Shown in pieces: positions 51,766-61,308 of a DNA stretch of 64,000 nt. The stretch's first letter is position 1. Every line of letters starts with the position of its first letter. Below the pieces are notes generated by a model that saw only the letters and a list, made by a program, of their open reading frames with translations, did not search any database and was not told the origin of the DNA. A program made the position numbers and the translations under genes. This DNA is from Ravibacter sp964559125 (GTDB lineage Bacteria > Bacteroidota > Bacteroidia > Cytophagales > Spirosomataceae). Location: contig CAZLGW010000011.1 of assembly GCA_964559125.1 (NCBI GenBank), positions 1 through 64,000 of the forward strand, read 5' to 3'.

Positions 51766-53388
51766 TCAGATCAGCATACTGAACGGGTTTTCCAGGTACC
51801 CTTTAAAGGTCTGCAGGAAAGACGCCGCCAGGGCGCCGTCTACCACGCGGTGATCGGCCGAAAGCGTCACTTTCATAATATTGACCGGGTATACCGTGCC
51901 GTCTTCTTTAAAGGCAGCTACCTTTTTGATACCTCCGACAGCCAGTATGCATGAATCCGGGGGGTTGATAATGGCCGTGAATTCATCTACCCCGAACATG
52001 CCCAGATTGGAAACCGAGAATGTATTCCCTTCCCAGTCACTGGGTTGCAATTTCTTCCCCTTCGCTTTTCCGGCTAGCTCTTTTACCTCACCGGAGATAG
52101 CGGCAAGGCCTTTTTTGTCAGCGTCGCGGATCACAGGCACAAGCAATCCCTCATCTACGGCAACGGCTACCCCTACGTTGACATAATGGTAGCGGCGGAT
52201 CTTATCGCCTAACCATGCGGAGTTGACTTCCGGGTGATGCTTCAGCGCCAGCGCGGCGGCCTTTACCACCATATCGTTGAACGAAATCTTCGCTGTGGAA
52301 GCTTCATTCAACTGAGGACGCAGCGCCATGGCCTTGTCCATATTGATTTCCATAGTCACGTAGAAGTGCGGAGCGGTAAACAGGCTCTCGCTCAGGCGGC
52401 GCGCTATGGTTTTCCTCATCTGCGATACAGGGATATCCTCGTATCCTCCGGCCGGAGCCGGTGCTGCGGCAGCCGGAGCCGTTTTGGCAGGAGCGGGAGC
52501 CGGGGTTTCGGAGCTGGCTGCAGACGGGACAAAACTGTCTATATCCCGTTTGACGATCCTGCCGTTTTCACCAGATCCTGTAACCTGCTTGATATCGATC
52601 CCTTTTTCTTCTGCCAGTTTTTTGGCCAGGGGCGAGGCTTTCAGCCTGTCGCCGTCTGCAGCCGGTGAGCCGGTGTTTTCCGTGGCAGTGGAAGCGGGAG
52701 TAGCGGAAGTTTCAACGGGTTTTTGTTCCTGGGCAGGCGCCTGGGGTGTTCCTTCATTCAGCAAAGCTTTATAGTCTGCACCTTCTTCCCCGATTACGGC
52801 TATGATGCCGTCTACCGGAACGGATGTCCCGGCTTCTACGCCCTGGTAAAGCAGGGTACCTTCATCATAAGCCTCAAGCTCCATTGTAGCTTTGTCGGTT
52901 TCGACCTCGGCCAGGATATCCCCTGACCTGACTTTATCGCCGACTTTCTTTTGCCACGAAACCAGTACACCTTCTTCCATCGTATCGCTCATTTTTGGCA
53001 TACGGATCACCGTCGCATTGACGGAAGCTGCCGGTGCGGCAGGAACAGACGGAGCCTTTTCAGGGGCTGGAGCATTCTTTTCCTCCGGAGCTGTCTCCGC
53101 AGCGGAAGCTGCGGCGCTTCCGCCTTCAAGAAGCGCTTTGTAATCTTCACCCTCTTTCCCCACAACGGCTATGATACCGTCTACGGGCACTGAGGCTCCT
53201 TTCTCTATGCCGATATATAACAGGGTACCCTCTTCGTATGACTCAAGTTCCATGGTTGCCTTGTCTGTCTCTACGTCAGCAAGAATATCACCAACTTTTA
53301 CACTGTCACCAACTTTTTTATGCCATTCCGCAATGACACCTTCCTCCATGGTGTCGCTCATTTTGGGCATTCTTATTACTTCAGCCAT
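51766..53388 (-). CDS. Pyruvate dehydrogenase E2, dihydrolipoamide acetyltransferase
   Basis: 540 residues. Two lipoyl domains with lipoylated Lys43 and Lys166, each in VETDKATMELE, are joined by Ala/Pro-rich linkers. A peripheral-subunit binding domain follows (about 253-290, KASPLAKKLAEEKGIDIKQVTGSGENGRI in part: GSGENGRIVKRDI) and the catalytic core has the DHRVVDGALAASF block near 505. It transfers the acetyl group from lipoate to CoA. The two lipoyl domains are near identical, suggesting internal duplication. The E1 and E3 genes are not in the window. ATG at 53388. Confidence 0.94.
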   Translation of the reverse strand: MAEVIRMPKMSDTMEEGVIAEWHKKVGDSVKVGDILADVETDKATMELESYEEGTLLYIGIEKGASVPVDGIIAVVGKEGEDYKALLEGGSAAASAAETAPEEKNAPAPEKAPSVPAAPAASVNATVIRMPKMSDTMEEGVLVSWQKKVGDKVRSGDILAEVETDKATMELEAYDEGTLLYQGVEAGTSVPVDGIIAVIGEEGADYKALLNEGTPQAPAQEQKPVETSATPASTATENTGSPAADGDRLKASPLAKKLAEEKGIDIKQVTGSGENGRIVKRDIDSFVPSAASSETPAPAPAKTAPAAAAPAPAGGYEDIPVSQMRKTIARRLSESLFTAPHFYVTMEINMDKAMALRPQLNEASTAKISFNDMVVKAAALALKHHPEVNSAWLGDKIRRYHYVNVGVAVAVDEGLLVPVIRDADKKGLAAISGEVKELAGKAKGKKLQPSDWEGNTFSVSNLGMFGVDEFTAIINPPDSCILAVGGIKKVAAFKEDGTVYPVNIMKVTLSADHRVVDGALAASFLQTFKGYLENPFSMLI

Positions 53389-53788
53389 ATTACGTTTAAA
53401 GTGTACTATTGAGTTAACGTGTCAGGATTCCAGGCAAAAGGTCCGCGACCTTTGCTCAGTTGCAGATACGCACCAAAATTAGCATAAAGCACGATATAAC
53501 CGGTAAGAATGAAGTCAAAATAATTCATTCCGCAAACCTGCGGGGCATATTCCGCCTTTCAGGGCATAGCGGCAGCGCGGCAACAATGGGTATAAAGTCA
53601 AAGCTATTCCATTCTACGGTTTACTACTTGTAAAATAGCATATTAACGGAAAAAGAATTTTTAAACTCCTTTTTATTTTCTTAATTAGCAATTGGATCCG
53701 GCAGGAAAATGGTATCGCGATATCGTTGTTCTTGCGGCCTGACACGCTTTTTTAATTGTTTGATTCCTTGTTTAACTTCCTTTAACGT
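53389..53788. other. Divergent intergenic region between E2 and CotH genes
   Basis: 400 AT-rich bases. A minus-strand TAATTTTG (53481-53474) could be the -7 box of the E2 gene, about 85 bases before its ATG. A five-base hairpin CCGCA/TGCGG is at 53530-53543. The 150 bases before the CotH gene are rich in T and A runs. No gene visible. Confidence 0.45.
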
Positions 53789-56050
53789 ATGAAGGCTTCT
53801 GTATTCTGCCTTATTTTTTTATTTGTTCTTAATTATTCGGATCCGGCAAGCGGGCAGACCTGTACACCCAGGAGTACGTTACCGACCTTCTGTATCACTA
53901 CAAACGGTTCGGCTGAGATACAGAAAGAAACTTATGTAAACGGGACCTTGAAAATAATCCAGGAAGATGCCCCGGAGGACTTGTACGACGGCACTATCCG
54001 GATAAGGGGCCGCGGAAATTCTACCTGGGGTTTCTCTAAAAAACCGTACCGTATCAATCTCGATGTGGAAGGCAGTCTTTTGGGAATGCCTGCGACCGCA
54101 AAAAATTGGGTTTTACTGGCCAACCATGCTGACAAGACGCTGATCAGGAATGCCGTAGCGCTGGAAATCTCGCGATATATTGGTATGCCCTACGCGAGCC
54201 CTTTCAGATTTGTAGATGTTGTTTTGAACGGCGACTACAAGGGTTCTTACATGCTGACAGACCATATGGAGGTAAGGAAAAAAAGGGTCGATATCCAGGA
54301 AGGGTATGGACAAAGTGTCCCGGGGGCCTACCTGGTGGAAATCGACGGTTTTGCCGATCAGGAACCTTTTCATATAACGACCAGTCGGGGGCTTATGGCT
54401 TCCATCAAATATCCTGATCTCGAAATGCCCCAGGATGCGGTCAGGGTCAATGAAATCCTGGCCCATATTAACGATTTTGAATCCCGGTTGTTTTCCGCTA
54501 ATCCTGCCGATGGTCCGGGAGGATACCTTGAGCGGGTAGATCTTGAATCTCTGGTAAACTGGTACATCGGAAATGAAATTACCGGTAATTCAGATGCTTT
54601 CTGGAGCGTGTACCTGCATAAGAGAAGGTCTGATGACCGTTTTTTTCTTGGGCCACATTGGGATTTTGATATAGCATTCGACAACGATAACCGTATAAAC
54701 AGGGCCAGGTATAGGCTGATGGCCGATGTGGGTCATTTTAAAGATTTCAGGCAATGGATAGTGCAGCTAAGGAAAGACGACGTGTTTATGGAAGCGGTAA
54801 AGCAGAGGTGGAATGAGCTGAAAGCCGAGGGGTTCAAGAGCCATATTCTGAATAAGCTGAACGAATATGCGGATCTCATGATATCGTCGGGCGCACAGCA
54901 ACAGAATTTTCTGCGCAGACCTGTACTTAATACTAATGTGTATCTGGAAGTATTTTTAGCCCCGACCTACCAGGAGCATGTAGACTTCTTATATGATTAT
55001 TTGTCTCACAGAATTGATTGGTTCGATAGAGAACTAAACGGACTTCCGTCTAGTTTTAACTACCGGATTGTGAATGCAGGCAGTAACAGGGCGCTTACGG
55101 TAGCTTCATCCGGAACAGGTGTAATTCAAAAGGATTATGTCGAAACTCCTGACTTTTTGTGGCAGATCAGGCCTCTTTCCAACGGCTTCTACCAGATTTA
55201 TAATACCGGCAGAGACATGGCGCTGACTCGTGGCAGCAGTGCAGGGACGCAGCTTACACTTTCAACCAGCAACCCCGACGACCCGATGCAGCAATGGCGG
55301 ATTACTGAGACATCCCAGGGGAAATATGCCATCGCTTCCAGATCCGGGAGCCACGGAGTTCAAAATCAAACCGGCTCTCTCAGCGATGACAGACCTATCC
55401 ACCAGATCGATTTCAGGGATTATCATAACCATGAAATACAGGGCTGGCTGAATTCGGGCGATATCTCAAAATGGACTTTCACTGTAGTCGGAGAGGCGCT
55501 GCCGGTTAGTCTGGCTTATTTCGATGCAGCGCTTGCCGAAGGGGCCGTTCAACTGGACTGGCAGGTTGCGGAACAAGTTAACAGCAGTCATTTTGAGGTG
55601 GAGCGTATGGGAGCCGACAGACAAAAAATCATACTTGGGACGGTTCCTGTTGAGGAAGAGGCGGGTAGCATATATCGGTGGACGGATACCAATCCACTCC
55701 CCGGGCAGAATTATTACCGGCTCAAAATGGTCGACAACGACGGAAGTTTTAGTTATAGTAAAATTGTTTCTGTAAGGCACGATCCGGGGAAGCTTCTTTT
55801 AAAAGTTTATCCGAACCCGGCGGTGAACAAAGTTTCGGCCGATCTTTTTATGCCTGCACCTGCAGGAGGATATGCAGATCTCCAGGTCTATAACATGACC
55901 GGGTTGATGGTTTTCGAAAAGAGAGAGATGACCTCCTATGGAGTCAACAGTATTTCTCTGGATACGAAGGGGCTTTCTCCGGGGATGTATATCCTGAAAG
56001 TCAGGCATGGAGATTCTTCTGACGATGCCAGGTTTGTTGTCGTGGAATAA
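53789..56050 (+). CDS. CotH-like secreted protein with T9SS sorting domain
   Basis: 753 residues. Signal peptide (about 1-22). CotH kinase-like domain (about 35-410): RGRGNSTWGFSKKPYRI (73-89), the loop MLTDHMEVRKKRVDIQEGYG and HWDFDIAFDND near 290. A region of about 150 residues (415-560) resembles a ricin-type repeat (NRALTVASSGTGV, DMALTRGSSAGTQL). A fibronectin-like segment precedes the C-terminal T9SS sorting domain with LKVYPNPAVNKV near 672 and LSPGMYILKVRHG. Exported across the outer membrane and probably surface-attached. CotH phosphorylates proteins in spores of Bacillus; the target here is unknown. Confidence 0.9.
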   Translation: MKASVFCLIFLFVLNYSDPASGQTCTPRSTLPTFCITTNGSAEIQKETYVNGTLKIIQEDAPEDLYDGTIRIRGRGNSTWGFSKKPYRINLDVEGSLLGMPATAKNWVLLANHADKTLIRNAVALEISRYIGMPYASPFRFVDVVLNGDYKGSYMLTDHMEVRKKRVDIQEGYGQSVPGAYLVEIDGFADQEPFHITTSRGLMASIKYPDLEMPQDAVRVNEILAHINDFESRLFSANPADGPGGYLERVDLESLVNWYIGNEITGNSDAFWSVYLHKRRSDDRFFLGPHWDFDIAFDNDNRINRARYRLMADVGHFKDFRQWIVQLRKDDVFMEAVKQRWNELKAEGFKSHILNKLNEYADLMISSGAQQQNFLRRPVLNTNVYLEVFLAPTYQEHVDFLYDYLSHRIDWFDRELNGLPSSFNYRIVNAGSNRALTVASSGTGVIQKDYVETPDFLWQIRPLSNGFYQIYNTGRDMALTRGSSAGTQLTLSTSNPDDPMQQWRITETSQGKYAIASRSGSHGVQNQTGSLSDDRPIHQIDFRDYHNHEIQGWLNSGDISKWTFTVVGEALPVSLAYFDAALAEGAVQLDWQVAEQVNSSHFEVERMGADRQKIILGTVPVEEEAGSIYRWTDTNPLPGQNYYRLKMVDNDGSFSYSKIVSVRHDPGKLLLKVYPNPAVNKVSADLFMPAPAGGYADLQVYNMTGLMVFEKREMTSYGVNSISLDTKGLSPGMYILKVRHGDSSDDARFVVVE

Positions 56051-56070
56051 AAGACGGTATAGCCTGCGAC

Positions 56071-57129
56071 TTAAATCCGCTCATAAGAGATAATTGTATC
56101 TGCCTGGGTCGGGTGGCCTGTGCATACCAGTACGCTACCCGAGGCGATATCTTTTTCGGTCAGAACCTCGTTGTAGTCCATCCTGACGCCACCGGCCGTA
56201 CACTTCGCAATACAGGTACTACACATACCCGACCGGCAGCTATAGGGTAGCCTGATCCCGTTTTTCAGCGCCTCGTCGAGGATACTGTGATCATATGGGA
56301 CGACCAGGTTATAGACCTGCCCGTTAAAGAGGATCTGAATAGGATAGGAGGTGGTGTCGACCACTTTCTCGGTTTCGTCATCGTCGTCCTCGTCGTTTTC
56401 GGGCGGGAGAAACGTTTCCCTTTTGATCTGCCCGGCTTCAAAACCCATCCCCAGGAGCGTGATCCGGCAAAGATCCATGTAAGTGACCGGCCCGCAGGAA
56501 TAGAAAAGAGCGTCCTGCCTGTCGTAGACAAGGTGTTTCTCGACGAATTCTTCAAGATTAAAACGGTTCAGCCTTGCCCTGAGCAGGTTTTTATTATTGC
56601 TGAAAAGCCATATAATAGTGAGCCGGTCCGGGTAATCTGCTTCCCATTGAGCCAACTCTTCCCTGAAAGGTGCTTTTTCCGGAGAGCTGTTGCTGAAAAC
56701 CAGCACTATCCTGGAATTTTTCTCCGTAACAAGGGCCGTTTTCATGATTGAGAAAAGAGGCGTAATGCCTATACCCGCGGCAAAAAGAAATACGGTTCGC
56801 TCTTTCAGGGGGGCGGGTTCATAGGTGAACAATCCCTGCGGTTCAAGCGCTGTCAGCAGGTCGCCTTCGCGGGTACGATGGTGAAGCAGCCGGGAGATCT
56901 CGCCGTTGTCCACCCGCTTGATGGTAATGCTCATGGGCTCATCTACATCGGGGGAACTACTGAAAGAGTATGACCTCCTTACTTCGCGGTCTCCGAAAAG
57001 GAATGAAAGCGTAATGAACTGTCCGGCTTTATAAGCAGGCGCTTCCCCCGCTGCAGGCTCCAGCGTAATGGTGATGTTGTCGCCGGGCCTGGGAATGATT
57101 TCCCTGATTCGTAAGAGATACTGCTCCAT
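56071..57129 (-). CDS. PaaE-like ferredoxin reductase (FAD/NAD(P)H, 2Fe-2S)
   Basis: 352 residues in three parts: FAD-binding beta-barrel (about 1-110, RRSYSFSSSPDVDEP), nucleotide-binding domain (about 115-230, LFAAGIGITPLFSIMKTAL) and a C-terminal plant-type ferredoxin (about 265-352) with CRSGMCSTCIAKC and a later VCTGHP, giving the four cluster Cys. The order matches the phenylacetyl-CoA oxygenase reductase and related reductases. It passes electrons from NADPH to an oxygenase or other acceptor not present nearby. An acidic insert (DDDETEKVVDTT) separates the last two domains. ATG at 57129. Confidence 0.9.
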   Translation of the reverse strand: MEQYLLRIREIIPRPGDNITITLEPAAGEAPAYKAGQFITLSFLFGDREVRRSYSFSSSPDVDEPMSITIKRVDNGEISRLLHHRTREGDLLTALEPQGLFTYEPAPLKERTVFLFAAGIGITPLFSIMKTALVTEKNSRIVLVFSNSSPEKAPFREELAQWEADYPDRLTIIWLFSNNKNLLRARLNRFNLEEFVEKHLVYDRQDALFYSCGPVTYMDLCRITLLGMGFEAGQIKRETFLPPENDEDDDDETEKVVDTTSYPIQILFNGQVYNLVVPYDHSILDEALKNGIRLPYSCRSGMCSTCIAKCTAGGVRMDYNEVLTEKDIASGSVLVCTGHPTQADTIISYERI

Positions 57130-57274
57130 AGTAGTTGTGGTTGCAAGATAGGTCTTTTTGACGGCAGATATGCTATGGACGTCGCTATAGGTATATATAA
57201 AAAGAAGGAAACTGATTAAATTTAGGGGTAGGAATCAAAATGATAAAACCAACGTAAACGAAAGGAAAAGCAAA

Positions 57275-57994
57275 ATGAGCACGATAGGAAGAGTAGCGCT
57301 GATAACCGGCGGATCAAAGGGGATCGGTTACGGAATTGCGGAAGCCCTCATAAAGGACGGTATTAAGGTCGCAGTTACCAGCAGAATACAGAAAAGTGCA
57401 GATCAGGCGGCATCCGCGCTTAACCAGATACGGGAAGGCTTCGCTATCGGGATAGAAGCGGACGTCAGGAACCTGGAGGCACAACAAAGAGCAGTCGACC
57501 TGCTGCTGGTAAAATGGGGGCGGCTCGATTACGTAATTGCCAATGCGGGAGTAGGCTATTTTGCACCGATCCAGGACCTTACACCTGAAATGTGGCATGA
57601 GACGATCGATATTAACCTGACAGGCGTGTTCAATACGATCAAGAGCACGCTCGAACCGCTAAAGGAGACAAGTGGGTATTTTATAACTATCTCCAGCCTG
57701 GCCGGAACCAACTTCTTCGCTAACGGCACTGCTTACAATGCCAGCAAATGGGGGTTGGTGGGCTTTACGCAAGCGCTGATGCTCGACCTTCGTGTGCAGG
57801 GAATTAAGGTTACGACTATTATGCCCGGTTCGGTAGCTACCTATTTCAACGACCACGAACCGACGCCGAAAGACGCCTGGAAAATACAGCCGGAGGACAT
57901 CGGCCAGATCGTATCGGATCTGATTAAAATGCCAGCCCGTACTTTACCGAGTAAAATAGAAGTCCGCCCGGCCAATCCTCCTTCCAAAAGTTGA
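57275..57994 (+). CDS. SDR family oxidoreductase
   Basis: 239 residues, classic short-chain dehydrogenase. TGGSKGIG (11-18) binds NAD(P), NAG is at 90-92 (ANAGVG), catalytic Ser at 140/141 (ISSLAG), Tyr154 and Lys158 in YNASK. The basic R37 after VTSR favours NADPH. Substrate unknown; the generic 3-oxoacyl-ACP reductase label is possible but unproven. The stop abuts nuoN on the other strand (convergent, two-base gap). Confidence 0.92.
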   Translation: MSTIGRVALITGGSKGIGYGIAEALIKDGIKVAVTSRIQKSADQAASALNQIREGFAIGIEADVRNLEAQQRAVDLLLVKWGRLDYVIANAGVGYFAPIQDLTPEMWHETIDINLTGVFNTIKSTLEPLKETSGYFITISSLAGTNFFANGTAYNASKWGLVGFTQALMLDLRVQGIKVTTIMPGSVATYFNDHEPTPKDAWKIQPEDIGQIVSDLIKMPARTLPSKIEVRPANPPSKS

Positions 57995-57996
57995 GG

Positions 57997-59466
57997 CTAT
58001 AGCTTTGAAATGACCTGCATAAGCGCTTCCGGGCGGAAGAACAGGAAAATGGTCAGTACCAGTATAGAAATGGCCACAATTGTATCAGGCCTGCCATAAC
58101 TGTGGGGGACAGGAAGGGAAGCGGCCTTCGGGACTTCGCTTTTGAAAAAGAGCAGGTAGGGGAGTTTCATGTAATAGGCCAGAGATATGGCGGCATTCAG
58201 GATTCCGCCTGCCAGGAGTACAAACATCCATCTCTCGCCGTCTGTTGTATATTTTTCCCAAAGTGCCGAAAAAACCAGCCATTTTCCGGTAAAACCTACG
58301 GTAGGAGGAAACCCGGCCAGCCCGACCATGACGATGGTAAGGGCTATTCCGCCTGCGACCCATTGACTGCCTTTCCCGTTAAACAGGCTGAAACTGCTGT
58401 CGGATTGCGGAGTGAAGCGGTCTATCAACAAGAAAGCGGACATCGACAGTAATACATAGGCAGCCAGGTAAAATACGGCCGTCTGAAATCCTGTATTGCC
58501 AAAGGCAGCAATACCTGTAATGAGATACCCGGCCTGGGCTATCGTCGAATAGGCCATCAGCCTCCTCGCGTTGGTCTGCCAGAGCGCACCGGCATTACCG
58601 GCGGTCATGCTGATCAGGGCGATCCCGCCGAGGATAGGGAGCACGCCGGCCGGTAAGGCGGCGACCACCCGGTACAAGGCGAGTAAAACGGCAATTTTAG
58701 GGACGGCAGAAAGAAAGGAAACGATAGGGGTAGGCGCCGCTTCGTATGTATCGGGTGTCCAGATATGAAAGGGTATCAGCGATAGCTTGAAGAGCAGGCC
58801 GCCGAGCATAAGTAATACCGTAACATGCAGTACCAGCGGCGATGCCTGAGATAGTGTGTTCCATACTTCGGGGCTGATATCGAGCGATCCGGTCAGTCCG
58901 TAGACCAGCGAGATTCCATATAGCATAATGGCCGAGCTTATCCCTCCGAACAGCAGGTATTTGAGGCCGCCTTCAGAGGCCTTCGGGTAGGGAGACAAAC
59001 TCACCAGCAGGTAAGAACTCAGGGAGATCAGCTCGATGGAAAGGTAAAGTGTAAGCAGGTTGGATGCCATGCAAAGAAGGCCGGCTCCAAGTACGGCGCT
59101 TGCAAACAGGGCGTAAATCTCCGGCCGGAAGTTATATCTGAGGTACCTGGTATGGAACAAGGTGATAAGCCAGGCAGCAGCCAGCAGGATTCTGAAGAAA
59201 ATACTTTTGTCGTCGGGCAGCATCATTTGCCCGAAAAGCATCTCCCGCTCTCCTGTATACCATTGGTTAACCAGCAACCCCAGCCAGATCGGCGCCCCCA
59301 GAAAGTGAAAAAGAGGAATGGACTGCCGGGTATCCTGAGGCTGATCCTGCTTGTGAAGAAAGAGCTCATAGACCAGTGCTGAAAGAAAAAAAACAACGAG
59401 AAAAAGCTCAGGAGAGATACCTGAAAGACTTTGACGGATATGTTGAAGTTGGTCGGGCAGATCCAA
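57997..59466 (-). CDS. nuoN: NADH-quinone oxidoreductase subunit N
   Basis: 489 residues, about 14 hydrophobic helices of the antiporter-like complex I subunit. Blocks LLTLYLSIELISLSSYLLVSL, FKLSLIPFHIWTPDTYEAAPTPIVSFLSAVPKIA (quoted in part: PFHIWTPDTYEAAPTP) and LMAYSTIAQAGYLI are typical, with the conserved Glu in helix 5 and Lys residues in helices 7 and 8. The start is TTG at 59466, with no ATG nearby. No other nuo gene is in the window, although nuoN normally closes the nuo operon. Confidence 0.95.
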   Translation of the reverse strand: MDLPDQLQHIRQSLSGISPELFLVVFFLSALVYELFLHKQDQPQDTRQSIPLFHFLGAPIWLGLLVNQWYTGEREMLFGQMMLPDDKSIFFRILLAAAWLITLFHTRYLRYNFRPEIYALFASAVLGAGLLCMASNLLTLYLSIELISLSSYLLVSLSPYPKASEGGLKYLLFGGISSAIMLYGISLVYGLTGSLDISPEVWNTLSQASPLVLHVTVLLMLGGLLFKLSLIPFHIWTPDTYEAAPTPIVSFLSAVPKIAVLLALYRVVAALPAGVLPILGGIALISMTAGNAGALWQTNARRLMAYSTIAQAGYLITGIAAFGNTGFQTAVFYLAAYVLLSMSAFLLIDRFTPQSDSSFSLFNGKGSQWVAGGIALTIVMVGLAGFPPTVGFTGKWLVFSALWEKYTTDGERWMFVLLAGGILNAAISLAYYMKLPYLLFFKSEVPKAASLPVPHSYGRPDTIVAISILVLTIFLFFRPEALMQVISKL

Positions 59467-59552
59467 AACGATGTTTGCTTTTTCTGCAAAGCTAATTAAA
59501 GAAAGGCCTGAACGGACAGGATCAATGCGTTTTTTGTTTCAGTTGCCACCGT

Positions 59553-59948
59553 TTATTCGCCACGGTACCTGACGGCCAGCCCCCTCATACTGTACCCCTC
59601 GTAGTCTTTAGCCGTATAATACTGGTAATTGACATTTACCAGTGCGTCGGCCCCGATTTTCTGGGCCTTCATGACAAGCTGGGCGGTCATCAGGTTTTTG
59701 GCCTCTACGTTATTGCCACGCTCGAGCATTCTTTTTTCCTTTGTTTGGGTCTGGTAGGAGCGCAGGGCGTCTTCCCGGCTGATTTCCAGCCACTGGATTT
59801 CGGAGTAAGGCCGCTCGGGTGTCTGGTTATCGTAGTAGACGTCGAGAGGGAAGGACGTTTTCTGGCTGATCGGGATTATGCAGCCCCAAAGCGCAGCTGT
59901 CAGCAGGGAGAGCAAAACGGAATTGCGGGAAGGAATGAGGCGCTTCAT
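59553..59948 (-). CDS. Small lipoprotein, YbjQ/DUF4156-like
   Basis: 131 residues. Signal with lipobox ALWGC, Cys23. The C-terminal KAQKIGADALVNVNYQYYTAKDYEGYSMRGLAVRY resembles the C-terminal strands of the YbjQ/DUF4156-type heavy metal-binding and outer-membrane lipoprotein families (quoted in part: KIGADALVNVNYQYY). Function unknown. It is upstream of nuoN, 86 bases away, on the same strand. ATG at 59948. Confidence 0.65.
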   Translation of the reverse strand: MKRLIPSRNSVLLSLLTAALWGCIIPISQKTSFPLDVYYDNQTPERPYSEIQWLEISREDALRSYQTQTKEKRMLERGNNVEAKNLMTAQLVMKAQKIGADALVNVNYQYYTAKDYEGYSMRGLAVRYRGE

Positions 59949-60144
59949 GGTATTTTGTGAGATTACTGGTTGTAAATAGGCTGCTGATTATCCTCGTTCC
60001 TGTTTGTGTAGGACCGGACATTAAATATAACACTTCGGCGGGGAATAAAGTGCCTTTTTCCGGTGGTAGCTGATGCATGATTAAGTAGATAGCCTTCGAA
60101 CGTCTCAAACTCGTATATTTAGAGAATATTATCACCGTCGTCTT

Positions 60145-61284
60145 ATGAAAGCCCTTCTGAAATACTCGTTTTGCCTGTTTAGTACGCTATTCTCAGGCAT
60201 ACCTTCCCTTTTCGCACAACAGCCCGTTGATAAGTCTCTCCAGTCGCTCATGGAAAAATATGAGGCAGTCGGACTGGCCGTTTCCGTGGTAAAAAAGGGC
60301 GAAATAATTTATTCAAAGTCTTTCGGGAAGAAAAATCTCGAAACAGGAGAAGCCCTTACTTCAGAGAGCCTTTTCCGGATTGCATCCATTTCGAAATCTT
60401 TTTCTGCTACGGCCGTTATGCAACTGGTTGAAGCAGGAAGGCTGCGGCTTGATGACGATGTTTCGGAATTAATCGGGTTCAGGGTAAGGAACCCGGCATA
60501 CCCCGAAGACCGGATTACTTTGAAGATGTTGCTTTCCCATACCTCCAGCCTCAACGACAGCCAGGGCTATTTCACACTCGACGTGATTGACCCGGCCATG
60601 AACGACAGCGTGCACAAATGTTACAACAGCTATCGTCCGGGGGCGGGATATCAATACTGCAACCTCAATTTCAACATGGTCGGAACCATCATCGAGCGGG
60701 TTTCAGGTGAAAGATTTGACCAGTATATCAGGCATCATATCCTGGAACCTCTCGGGCTTTATGGCGGCTATTGCGTCGATTCACTTGAAAAATCCAGGTT
60801 TGTAACTTTATATGAGTATGACCGCGCCGCAAAAAAAATGAATGCTGCCGCAGCTTATGCTTCAAGGAGTGAAGAGATACGCAACTATGTAACGGGCCGT
60901 AGCACCCCGATTTTCTCGCCTACGGGCGGTATGAAGATTTCGGCTCCCGATCTTGCCCGCTATATGACCATGCATATGAATATGGGGAAACACAAAGGAG
61001 GGAGGGTCATTTCTACAAAAAGTGCCCGGCTGATGCAAACCCCGGTAGAGAATGCCGAAGGCTACGGACTGGCGCTCGTGACATCCGGAAAGCTGATCGA
61101 AGGCTGGGAATTGAAAGGACATACAGGCTCGGCATACGGACTCTATAGCATCATGTTTTTCGACCCGAAAAAGAAATTCGGTATCGTAGCCATTACCAAT
61201 GGCTGCAATGTGCCTGAAACCCCAGGCTTTAATGAACTGCTGGCGTCGGTTGTGAGAACTGTTTATGAATCCCTGATTGAATGA
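60145..61284 (+). CDS. Secreted serine hydrolase, class C beta-lactamase family
   Basis: 379 residues with a signal peptide (about 1-24). The catalytic S81-I-S-K84 (SxxK), Y171-C-N173 (YxN) and the third-box HTG in LKGHTGSAYGL are all present, so the active site is complete. Group members range from esterases and D-aminopeptidases to low-molecular-weight PBPs; beta-lactamase action is unlikely from context alone. Probably periplasmic. ATG at 60145, 24 bases before the acyltransferase gene end-to-end. Confidence 0.9.
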   Translation: MKALLKYSFCLFSTLFSGIPSLFAQQPVDKSLQSLMEKYEAVGLAVSVVKKGEIIYSKSFGKKNLETGEALTSESLFRIASISKSFSATAVMQLVEAGRLRLDDDVSELIGFRVRNPAYPEDRITLKMLLSHTSSLNDSQGYFTLDVIDPAMNDSVHKCYNSYRPGAGYQYCNLNFNMVGTIIERVSGERFDQYIRHHILEPLGLYGGYCVDSLEKSRFVTLYEYDRAAKKMNAAAAYASRSEEIRNYVTGRSTPIFSPTGGMKISAPDLARYMTMHMNMGKHKGGRVISTKSARLMQTPVENAEGYGLALVTSGKLIEGWELKGHTGSAYGLYSIMFFDPKKKFGIVAITNGCNVPETPGFNELLASVVRTVYESLIE

Positions 61285-61308
61285 GGGAGGTGAAAACATT
61301 CTTCTATT

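Noticed and set aside
59553..59948. Idea that the lipoprotein is part of a nuo operon because it sits before nuoN
   Set aside because: It has a lipobox and no complex I similarity; adjacency alone is not enough.
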